Below are positions 1-6,386 of a stretch of DNA of 11,789 bases, in pieces (within the stretch, counting starts at the first letter, position 1; the number at the start of each line of letters is the position of its first letter). The notes beneath the pieces were generated by a model. That model was not told the origin of the DNA and did not search any database. It was given only the letters and a program-made list of their open reading frames with translations. Position numbers and translations under genes: made by a program. Source of the stretch: Helicobacter sp. (lineage in GTDB: Bacteria; Campylobacterota; Campylobacteria; Campylobacterales; Helicobacteraceae); contig NZ_JAIEFA010000061.1 of the NCBI RefSeq assembly GCF_029067145.1, forward strand, positions 1-11,789, written 5' to 3'.

Positions 1-134
1 TTTTAGGGAAATTAGGTTTAAGTAAAGCAGAATGGGAAGAGATTATGCAAGTCCCTATAAAAAGCTATAAGGATTATAGAAACAATTTAGAATTATTAAC
101 AAAAAAGCAAACTTTTGACATATTTTTTGAATAA
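1..134 (+). CDS. 3' end of probable WbpG-type N-acetyl-sugar amidotransferase (partial)
   Basis: An open frame enters from the left edge (first whole codon at base 3) and stops with TAA at 132-134, leaving the last 43 residues. The tail begins LGKLGLSKAEWEEIMQ and continues VPIKSYKDYRNN. From family knowledge, a 'LGLS.EE.EEIM..P.KS..DY' ending is typical of N-acetyl-sugar amidotransferases (WbpG/PseA-like, adenine-nucleotide alpha-hydrolase fold). With HisH/HisF-like partners these convert a sugar uronate or acetamido group to an amidine. The catalytic domain lies outside the window, so the call rests on this short tail and on the WbpI/WbpB/WbpD/WbpE homologues that follow. In Pseudomonas aeruginosa O5-type clusters WbpG uses the product of those enzymes. 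A tail from another ATP-pyrophosphatase-type amidotransferase is the main alternative. Confidence 0.55.
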   Translation, partial: LGKLGLSKAEWEEIMQVPIKSYKDYRNNLELLTKKQTFDIFFE

Positions 135-158
135 TTTTTTGGTAAATTGTTAAAAACC

Positions 159-167
159 TGCTAAGAT
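159..167 (+). promoter_or_regulatory. possible extended -10 promoter element
   Basis: The 82-base gap between the upstream stop and the epimerase start is the longest non-coding stretch before the window's end. It contains TGCTAAGAT, which resembles an extended -10 (TGn followed by a TATAAT-like hexamer) in an A/T-rich setting, as in the main sigma factor promoters of Helicobacter and Campylobacter. There is no clear -35, which these bacteria often lack. Low confidence: a match of this quality is expected by chance in such AT-rich DNA, and the epimerase could instead be read through from upstream. Confidence 0.22.
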
Positions 168-201
168 TCCTCATTTGCTTTATTAAGCTTATTAAAAACT
201 T

Positions 202-219
202 GGAGGAAATGTTGGGGTG
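202..219 (+). promoter_or_regulatory. ribosome binding site and GTG start of the epimerase gene
   Basis: GGAGG at 202-206 lies ten bases before GTG at 217-219, which opens the epimerase reading frame just ahead of its conserved N-terminal strand (KIVTILGARPQFIK). An ATG at 209-211 is out of frame and only two bases from GGAGG. It opens a three-codon reading frame (ATG TTG GGG TGA) whose stop overlaps the GTG. The GTG is therefore the best supported start. Confidence 0.6.
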
Positions 220-1293
220 AATCCTATCAAAATTGTAACGATTTTAGGAGCTAGACCGCAGTTTATTAAGGCAGGTGCATTAAGTCGTGAATTTAAAAAA
301 GATAAAGAAATAGAAGAAATCCTTGTGCATACAGGGCAACATTATGATAGTAAAATGAGTGAAGTTTTTTTTGAGGAATTACAAATTCCTAAGCCTCAAT
401 ATCATCTTGCTTTGGGCGGTTTATCTCACGGCGCAATGACAGGGAGAATGATAGAAAAAATAGAAGAAATTTTAAATCAAGAAAAACCTCATTTTACTCT
501 TGTATATGGAGATACAGATTCTACATTAGCCGGAGCATTAGCAAGTGTGAAGTTGCAGATTCCCATTATTCACGTTGAAGCGGGTTTAAGAAGCTTTAAT
601 CTGGCAATGCCAGAGGAAATTAATCGTATTTTGACAGATAGAATTTCTCGCTTACTTTTTACTCCAAGCTTGACTGCAACGCAGAATCTCAAGAATGAGG
701 GTTTTTTGCATTTCCCTTGTAAGATTGTTCAGAGTGGAGATATTATGCAAGATGTTGTTTTGCATTATGCCAAAATTGCCAAAAAGCCTGCTTTTGAGAT
801 TCTACATACTTTTGCCCTTTGCACAATTCATCGTGCAGAAAATACGGATTGTATTCATCGGTTGCAAGAAATCTTTGCAGCTCTTAGAGAAATAGCAAAG
901 CAAACGCAAGTGATTTTGCCCTTACACCCAAGAACGCAAAAGATTCTAACGCAAAAGAACATTAGCACACAAGGTATTACAATATTAGAGCCTGTCAGCT
1001 ATCTTGAAATGATTTGGCTTTTGCGCTCTTGCAAAGTGGTTTTGACTGATAGTGGAGGCTTGCAAAAAGAAGCTTATTTTTGCAAAAAGCCTTGTTTGAC
1101 TTTGCGCGATGAAACAGAATGGGTAGAATTAGTAGAAAAAGGCTACAACACGATTGTAGGAGCAAATAAGGAGAAAATTATTCAACATTTTTCAAAAATA
1201 GCCGATAATAGTTCAATGGAATTTTGCAAAACACTCTATGGTAATGGTAGGGCGGCAGAAATCATTATGCAAACAATAAAAGAAAGTTTGTAA
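217..1293 (+). CDS. wbpI: WbpI-like UDP-N-acetylglucosamine-type 2-epimerase
   Basis: Cytosolic non-hydrolysing UDP-sugar 2-epimerase of the WecB/MnaA family, 358 residues, the usual length. Visible hallmarks are LGARPQFIK (10-18), VHTGQHYD (37-44), YGDTDSTLAGA (97-107), HVEAGLRS (119-126), MPEEINR (131-137), IHRAEN (204-209) and LTDSGGLQKEA (276-286). The expected catalytic or binding residues D99, E121, E134 and H205 are all present. The segment SEVFFEELQIPKP followed by HGAMTGRM resembles WbpI rather than plain WecB as I recall them. WbpI epimerises UDP-GlcNAc3NAcA to UDP-ManNAc3NAcA. The genes behind it (WbpB, WbpD and WbpE homologues) make exactly that substrate, so this role is favoured by inference. 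Ordinary UDP-GlcNAc/UDP-ManNAc epimerisation is the alternative. It starts with GTG and is followed 22 bases later by the dehydrogenase gene. Confidence 0.9.
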   Translation: MNPIKIVTILGARPQFIKAGALSREFKKDKEIEEILVHTGQHYDSKMSEVFFEELQIPKPQYHLALGGLSHGAMTGRMIEKIEEILNQEKPHFTLVYGDTDSTLAGALASVKLQIPIIHVEAGLRSFNLAMPEEINRILTDRISRLLFTPSLTATQNLKNEGFLHFPCKIVQSGDIMQDVVLHYAKIAKKPAFEILHTFALCTIHRAENTDCIHRLQEIFAALREIAKQTQVILPLHPRTQKILTQKNISTQGITILEPVSYLEMIWLLRSCKVVLTDSGGLQKEAYFCKKPCLTLRDETEWVELVEKGYNTIVGANKEKIIQHFSKIADNSSMEFCKTLYGNGRAAEIIMQTIKESL

Positions 1294-1315
1294 AGGATTG
1301 TAAAAAGGAGAGAGA

Positions 1316-2272
1316 ATGAAAAAATTTGGCTTAATTGGTGTAGCAGGTTATATTGCTCCGCGTCATTTAAGGGCAATCAAGGAGACAAATAATACGCTTT
1401 TATGTGCATTAGACCCAAACGACAATGTGGGAATTATGGATAGCTATTTTCCTAATGCAGATTTTTTTACAGAATTTGAACGTTTTGATAGGCATATAGA
1501 TAAGTTGCGACGCAAAAAAGAGGGGGTGGATTTTATCTCTATTTGTTCGCCAAACTATCTGCACGATAGCCATATCCGCTTTGGGCTTAAGAATAATGCC
1601 GATGTAATTTGTGAAAAGCCTTTAGTATTGAATCCTTGGAATTTGGACGCATTAGAAACGATTGAGAAAGAAACACAAAGAAAGGTTTATAATATTTTGC
1701 AGTTGCGATTACACAAAAGCATTCTTGCGTTGCGACAACAGATTCAACAAATCTTGCAAAAAGAGCCAAATAAAGTTTTTGATGTGGATTTAACTTATAT
1801 CACCTCAAGAGGCAAGTGGTATTTCATCTCGTGGAAAGGCGATATTACCAAAAGTGGAGGAGTGGCAACAAATATTGGTGTGCATTTTTTTGATATGCTT
1901 TCTTGGATTTTTGGAGAAGTGCGGGATAGCCAAGTGCATTTATTAGACGCGCAGAGCGCAAGTGGAATCCTAGAGTTAAAACACGCAAGGGTGCGCTGGT
2001 TTTTATCTGTGGATTCTAAGACATTACCCAAAATTGCATTAGAGCAAGAGAAACGTACCTTTAGATTGATTAGTGTCAATGGCGAATCTGTAGAGTTTAG
2101 CGATGGCTTTACAGATTTACACACAGAGAGCTATAGAGATATTTTAAATGGCGGTGGATTTGGATTAAAAGAGGCGAGAAATTCTATCCAAATCGTGCAT
2201 AAAATCCGCAATTCCGAGCCTTTAGGGCTAGTGGGTGATTACCACCCCTTTTGCAAAACAATTTCAAAATAA
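1316..2272 (+). CDS. wbpB: WbpB/WlbA-type UDP-GlcNAcA 3-dehydrogenase
   Basis: Gfo/Idh/MocA-family oxidoreductase of 318 residues. It should oxidise C3 of UDP-N-acetylglucosaminuronic acid with bound NAD, giving the 3-keto sugar used by the aminotransferase WbpE. The N-terminal Rossmann motif is FGLIGVAGYIAPRHLRAI (4-21), with the APRH signature typical of WbpB/WlbA. ICSPNYLHDSHI (76-87) and the catalytic EKP (100-102, lysine 101) follow. GGVATNIGVHFFD (181-193) carries the conserved histidine 190. YNILQLRLH (125-133) is also typical of this subfamily. AAGGAG at 1305-1310 fixes the ATG at 1316. The assignment is supported by WbpD and WbpE homologues two and three genes downstream. Nothing looks truncated. 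Confidence 0.92.
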   Translation: MKKFGLIGVAGYIAPRHLRAIKETNNTLLCALDPNDNVGIMDSYFPNADFFTEFERFDRHIDKLRRKKEGVDFISICSPNYLHDSHIRFGLKNNADVICEKPLVLNPWNLDALETIEKETQRKVYNILQLRLHKSILALRQQIQQILQKEPNKVFDVDLTYITSRGKWYFISWKGDITKSGGVATNIGVHFFDMLSWIFGEVRDSQVHLLDAQSASGILELKHARVRWFLSVDSKTLPKIALEQEKRTFRLISVNGESVEFSDGFTDLHTESYRDILNGGGFGLKEARNSIQIVHKIRNSEPLGLVGDYHPFCKTISK

Positions 2273-2283
2273 AAGGAAATAAA

Positions 2284-2986
2284 ATGCAAAGATTCCATAA
2301 AATAGGCATTATCACCTATCAATCTCCCCATTTAAAAACAGAGCAGATTTTAAATCAACTTCTTATTAAACGATTCTGCGGAGGGGGGGGGTGGATTAAT
2401 GGTTTATGCCCTACCTTTTTTGCCAAAAGAGGAGCGAGTGGTGCTGTTTGCGCATAGACCCAAACAAAGCGAAGCAGTAAGCGCACAAGAAATTGCGGCA
2501 AAGTGGAATCTAAGCTATCAAGAATGCCAAAGCGATGATGAGATTCCAAACGAATGTGATATTTATCTTATCACAGGTTGCGGAATCGTGTCTAAAGAGT
2601 GCTTAAAAGGCAAAAAGATTCTTAATGCACACCCAGGAATTATCCCTAATAGTCGCGGATTGGATTCGTTTAAATGGGCAATTTTGGAGGATAGACCCTT
2701 AGGGGTTACTTTGCATTATATTGATGAAAAGATAGATTGTGGAGAAATTGTCTCTGTGTCGCCTACACCGATTTATCCAAGCGACACTTTGCAAACTTTG
2801 GCACGAAGACATTATGAAAATGAAATTGCAATGCTTAGTGATTTTGAATCCCGCCTTGCAAAACCAAACAATCCTTTTGTAGGGATTTTGCAAACCCAAA
2901 GCACCAAAAGAATGAAACCCATAGAGGAAAAAGAAATGATGAATCATTTTGAAACTTATAAACAAAAATGGCAACACAATGGGTGA
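2284..2986 (+). CDS. phase-variable formyltransferase-family protein, out of frame (OFF) at a G9 tract
   Basis: Two frames make one gene. The first (ATG 2284, AAGGAA upstream at 2273-2278) encodes MQRFHKIGIITYQSPHLKTE, runs into nine Gs at 2383-2391 and ends out of frame at a TAG (2455-2457). The second carries the rest, from about 2392 to TGA at 2984-2986. Eight (or eleven) Gs would join them into 233 residues. The second part has the N10-formyl-THF formyltransferase features: LNAHPGIIPNSRGLD with Asn114 and His116 (numbered in the joined protein), and GVTLHYIDEKIDCGEI with Asp151, matching the Asn-His-Asp triad of PurN/Fmt-type enzymes. It is shorter than the characterised sugar N-formyltransferases known to me. 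Its place between WbpB and WbpD suggests N-formylation of an amino sugar; that is inference. ATG 2399 could give an N-truncated product. A sequencing error in the homopolymer would mimic the OFF state. Confidence 0.85.
2383..2391 (+). repeat. poly-G tract, nine Gs (phase-variation tract in formyltransferase)
   Basis: Nine consecutive Gs, preceded by GGA, inside the formyltransferase after codon 33. The upstream frame is phase 1 and the catalytic part is phase 2, so nine Gs is OFF and eight or eleven is ON. Tracts of this length slip during replication in Helicobacter and Campylobacter. In the ON state the tract encodes a short glycine run between the N-terminal strand/helix and the ALPFLP segment. 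Confidence 0.92.
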
Positions 2987-3569
2987 AAAAATAGATTATT
3001 TTGCACACGATACTGCAATCCTTGATGCAAATATAAAAATTGGCAAGGGCTGTAAGATTTGGCACTTTAGCCATATTTTAAGCGGGAGTGTAATCGGTGA
3101 GAATTGCTCCTTTGGGCAAAATTGCGTGGTAGGTCCAAATGTTAGAATCGGAAAGGGCGTGAAAGTACAAAACAATGTGAGCATTTATGAGGGTGTAGAA
3201 TGTGAGGATAATGTGTTTTTGGGTCCTTCAATGGTTTTTACTAATGTCATCAATCCGCGTAGTTTCATTAATCGCAGGGAGGAGTTTCAGAAAACTTTGC
3301 TTAAAAAGGGTTGTTCTATCGGAGCAAATGTTACGATTGTTTGTGGAATCACAATCGGGGAATATGCGCTCATTGGCGCGGGAGCGGTTGTCGTGCGTGA
3401 TGTGCCTGCCTTTGCACTTGTTGTGGGGAATCCCGCACGGCAAATAGGCTGGGTAGATAAAGCGGGATTGCGTTTGGAGTTTGATAAAAACGGAATCGCA
3501 CAAGATAGCTATGATAAGACGAAATATAAATGTAAAGATTCTATTTTGGAGGTGTTAGATGAAAATTGA
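2979..3569 (+). CDS. wbpD: WbpD-like UDP-sugar N-acetyltransferase (left-handed beta-helix)
   Basis: Hexapeptide-repeat acyltransferase of 196 residues. In the WbpD family it transfers acetyl from acetyl-CoA to the 3-amino group of UDP-GlcNAc3NA. Repeats of the form (I/V)GxxxxI run through about residues 12-150, including IGKGCKIWHFSHI (21-33), IGENCSFGQN (39-48) and QNNVSIYEGV (64-73). GPSMVFTNVINPRS (82-95) and the end GNPARQIGW (150-158) closely resemble WbpD as I recall it. ATG 2979 is chosen because IDYFAHDTAI directly follows and matches the family N-terminus. An in-frame TTG at 2949 would only add unrelated residues. The ATG overlaps the formyltransferase stop by eight bases, and no Shine-Dalgarno is visible in the 24 bases before it. 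Translation is probably coupled to the upstream gene. A 37-residue tail follows the helix. Confidence 0.9.
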   Translation: MGEKIDYFAHDTAILDANIKIGKGCKIWHFSHILSGSVIGENCSFGQNCVVGPNVRIGKGVKVQNNVSIYEGVECEDNVFLGPSMVFTNVINPRSFINRREEFQKTLLKKGCSIGANVTIVCGITIGEYALIGAGAVVVRDVPAFALVVGNPARQIGWVDKAGLRLEFDKNGIAQDSYDKTKYKCKDSILEVLDEN

Positions 3570-4677
3570 TTTTGCAAATTTAAAAGAATCCCACAAAGCA
3601 CATCAAGCAGAGATTGAAGAGGCGGTTTTAAGAGTATGTAGAAATGCGCAGTTTATAATGGGAAGTGAGGTAGAATCCCTAGAGAAAGAATTAGCGGAGT
3701 TCGTCGGTGGAGGCTATGCAGTGAGTTGTTCTAGCGGAAGTTCTGCATTACTGCTTTCTTTAATGGCTTTAGGAATCAAGGCAGGAGACGAGGTGATTAC
3801 CACGCCTTTTACTTTTATTGCAACTTCAGAAATGATTGCACTTTTGGGGATTAAGCCTGTTTTTGTGGATATATCCTTAGAGGATTATAATTTGGATTGC
3901 AATAGGATTGAGGAAGCAATCACACCCAAGACAAAGGCGATTTTAGCTGTCAGTCTCTATGGACAGCCACCAAACTTAGAAAAACTTGAATCAATCTGCC
4001 AACAAAGGAATCTTAAATTAATTCTTGATGGTGCGCAGAGCTTTGGAGCGGAGTTTTTAGGGCGCAAGGATTCCACATTTGGTGCGATTGCCACGACAAG
4101 CTTTTTTCCTGCTAAGCCTTTGGGCTGCTATGGAGATGGAGGAGCAGTTTTTACCCAAGAGGAAAGTTTGGCAAAGAGAATTGCAAGTTTGAGACTGCAC
4201 GGAGAGAAGTCAAGATATGTGCATCAATTTGTTGGAATCGGCGGGAGATTAGATGCGCTGCAAGCCGCGGTTTTGAGGATTAAGCTAAAGTATTTTGCGC
4301 AGGATATTGCAGCAAGAAATGAAGTTGCTAAACTTTATAGTCATTACTTAGAGGGAACAAATGTTGTGATTCCTAAAGTTTTAGATGGGCGAAGCAGTGT
4401 TTTTGCACAATACACGATTCGGGTTAAGAATCGCTCTGTATTGCAAGAGATTTTAAAGGATAATGGAATCCCAAGTGCGATTCATTATCCTTTGGGCTTA
4501 CATTTGCAGCAGTGTTTTGCTCCTTTGGGCTACAAAAAAGGCGATTTTCCTAATGCGGAATTAGCAAGCGAAGAAGTTTTAAGCCTGCCGATGAATCCTT
4601 ATTTGAGCGAATCGCAAATAGAGCAAATTGCGCAAGTAGTAAAGGAGGCAAGTGCTAAGATTGGAATCCTAAACTAA
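3559..4677 (+). CDS. wbpE: WbpE-like PLP-dependent UDP-3-keto-sugar aminotransferase
   Basis: DegT/DnrJ/EryC1/StrS-family aminotransferase of 372 residues. It should aminate the 3-keto sugar made by the WbpB homologue, with glutamate as amino donor. Visible features are SCSSGSSALLLSL (57-69, cofactor phosphate loop), GDEVITTPFTFIAT (76-89), ILDGAQSFGAE (155-165, Asp157 and Gln160 contacting the pyridine ring and O3') and SFFPAKPLGCYGDGGA (181-196) with the Schiff-base Lys186. SLYGQ, FFP.KPLGCYGDGGA and the VYAQYT-like FAQYTIRV segment all resemble WbpE. GGAGG at 3548-3552 sits six bases before the ATG, which overlaps the wbpD stop by 11 bases. It ends in TAATG, sharing one base with the next start. 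It has a more distant paralogue at 9659-10768. Confidence 0.92.
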   Translation: MKIDFANLKESHKAHQAEIEEAVLRVCRNAQFIMGSEVESLEKELAEFVGGGYAVSCSSGSSALLLSLMALGIKAGDEVITTPFTFIATSEMIALLGIKPVFVDISLEDYNLDCNRIEEAITPKTKAILAVSLYGQPPNLEKLESICQQRNLKLILDGAQSFGAEFLGRKDSTFGAIATTSFFPAKPLGCYGDGGAVFTQEESLAKRIASLRLHGEKSRYVHQFVGIGGRLDALQAAVLRIKLKYFAQDIAARNEVAKLYSHYLEGTNVVIPKVLDGRSSVFAQYTIRVKNRSVLQEILKDNGIPSAIHYPLGLHLQQCFAPLGYKKGDFPNAELASEEVLSLPMNPYLSESQIEQIAQVVKEASAKIGILN

Positions 4678-6386
4678 TGTGTAGTATTTGCGGAGGGAAT
4701 TATGCGCTAGAGGTGGTGCAAAAGGCATCTGTTGCTATGCGCCATAGAGGCTTAGACGCAAAAGGGAGCTTTAGTGATGAGAAATTTTCCTTTGCGCATA
4801 ATCGCCTAAGCATTATTGATTTGCAAAGTGAGGCAAATCAGCCCTTTATTTCGCCGCATTATTCGCATTTTGTGCTTGTTTTTAATGGAGAGATTTATAA
4901 CTATTTGGAGCTAAAGGCGGAATTGAAAAGTCTCGGGATTCCGTTTTTTACGACAAGCGATACAGAGGTTTTGCTTCATTCTTATGCGCTCTGGGGAGAG
5001 AAATGTTTGCAAAAATTCAATGGGGATTTTGCATTTTGCATTTATGATAAGCGCGATTCTTCCCTCTTTTTTGCACGGGATAGATTAGGTAACAAGCCCT
5101 TGTTTTACGCGCTAAAAGGAGAGAAAATCTTTTTTGCTTCCGAGATTAAAGCGTTTTTAGCGGTGGAATCCTACGCGCTAGATTTGGAGGAGGTCTCCAA
5201 ATGGTTGCTTTTTAGCAATGGGGATTTGCAAAAGAGTATTTATCAAGGAATTTTAAACTTTCCTCCCGCTCATTTTGCGCACTTTAAGCTTGGTGATAGG
5301 GAGTTAAAGTTTCAAAAATATTGGGATTTTGAGCCAGATTTTGAGGCGATTTCCAATGCGCCAAGTGATGAGAAAACCCTACAAAATGCGCTAGAGGAGT
5401 TGGAGTCTTTGCTCTTTGATGCGACAAAGATTCGTTTGCGTTCTGATGTTCCGCTTGCCCTTTGCGTTTCAGGCGGGGTGGATAGCTCTATCTTGGCGCA
5501 TTTTATCGCACGAGAAAAGATAGATTGTCGCTATTTTGGGTTAAACTTTAAGGATAATGCGCAAGGTGATGAGAGTGCGCATATTAAGCAACTTGCGGAG
5601 GATTTAAAGATTCCAATCCATTTTGTTTCTCCGAGTTTGGATTCTATTGCGGAGGATTTGCAAAACCTGTGCTATATGCAAGATGAGATTTTTCGTAGTT
5701 TTTCTATCTATTCCCAAGCATTACTTTTTAAATCCATTGCCTCTTATTGCAAGGTAAGCCTTGGGGGGCAAGGGGCAGATGAACTTTTTGGGGGGTATTA
5801 TCACCATATTGGACGCTTTTGTTTCGCGCATTTTGAGGCTTTTAAAGCACGCGTTAAGCTCTATGGAAACGCGGCATTTAAGGAATACAATTTCGGGCTT
5901 AAATGTGCGCTAGATACGAATCTAAAATTGGAATTATTCGCAGAGGACAATGCAAAGGATATAGAGAAATTACGAAACTTGGGGCTACCGATTCCGACTT
6001 TGGAAAATCTTTTGGAGAGATTTTTGCCCGATTTCTCTCAAGGGCTTTGGCTAGATACAATGGTTTTTAACCTCCCTAATCTTTTGCGCTATGAAGACCG
6101 CAATGCAATGGCATTTGGGATTGAGAATCGCACGCCTTTTACAGATTATCGTGTGGTGGAGTTTGCCTTTAGGGTTGCGGAATCTTTTAAGGTATCTAAG
6201 GGATATAGCAAGTTTATTTTGCGCTTGCTCTTAGAGAAATTGGGAAGCAAGGAGTTGGCTTGGCGGAGAGACAAAATAGGGTTTAGTGCGCCCGAGTTTT
6301 GCTTAATGCAAACTTTAGGGTATAATGCAAACTCTCTTTTTGATATTCGTTTGGCAATTTTTGAGACTTTGAAAGGGCGAAAATGA
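4677..6386 (+). CDS. AsnB-like glutamine-hydrolysing amidotransferase, probably for a glycan uronic acid
   Basis: Asparagine-synthase (AsnB) architecture, 569 residues. The N-terminal class II glutaminase domain (1 to about 180) has nucleophile Cys2 in MCSICGG, the segments MRHRGLD (21-27), FNGEIYNY (69-76), TSDTEVLL (93-100) and NGDFAF (115-120), and the late-domain RDRLGNKPL (134-142). The synthetase domain has the ATP-pyrophosphatase loop SGGVDSS (265-271), LGGQGADELFGGY (362-374) and a C-terminal RYEDRNAMAFGIENRTPF stretch. It releases ammonia from glutamine and amidates an adenylated carboxylate. In glycan clusters such proteins (for example WbpS in P. aeruginosa O6) are linked to amidation of uronic acids, and here the neighbours make a diacetamido uronate, so that role is inferred. 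Housekeeping asparagine synthesis is less likely. The ATG overlaps the wbpE stop (TAATG), without a good ribosome site. Confidence 0.88.
   Translation: MCSICGGNYALEVVQKASVAMRHRGLDAKGSFSDEKFSFAHNRLSIIDLQSEANQPFISPHYSHFVLVFNGEIYNYLELKAELKSLGIPFFTTSDTEVLLHSYALWGEKCLQKFNGDFAFCIYDKRDSSLFFARDRLGNKPLFYALKGEKIFFASEIKAFLAVESYALDLEEVSKWLLFSNGDLQKSIYQGILNFPPAHFAHFKLGDRELKFQKYWDFEPDFEAISNAPSDEKTLQNALEELESLLFDATKIRLRSDVPLALCVSGGVDSSILAHFIAREKIDCRYFGLNFKDNAQGDESAHIKQLAEDLKIPIHFVSPSLDSIAEDLQNLCYMQDEIFRSFSIYSQALLFKSIASYCKVSLGGQGADELFGGYYHHIGRFCFAHFEAFKARVKLYGNAAFKEYNFGLKCALDTNLKLELFAEDNAKDIEKLRNLGLPIPTLENLLERFLPDFSQGLWLDTMVFNLPNLLRYEDRNAMAFGIENRTPFTDYRVVEFAFRVAESFKVSKGYSKFILRLLLEKLGSKELAWRRDKIGFSAPEFCLMQTLGYNANSLFDIRLAIFETLKGRK

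Noticed and set aside
135..216. A rho-independent terminator in the gap before the epimerase
   Set aside because: Only A/T-rich sequence with a short AAGCTT palindrome is present. No GC-rich hairpin followed by a T run was found.
2399..2986. Treating the catalytic part of the formyltransferase as an independent gene starting at ATG 2399
   Set aside because: The 38 preceding residues (GIITYQSPHLKTEQ and so on) look like the normal N-terminus of this family and join exactly at the G tract. Internal initiation is possible but secondary.
5763..5795. Two runs of six Gs (5763-5768 and 5790-5795) in the AsnB-like gene
   Set aside because: Six is below the length at which G runs usually slip at high rate, and they encode the conserved GGQGADELFGG motif, so they look constrained by protein sequence.
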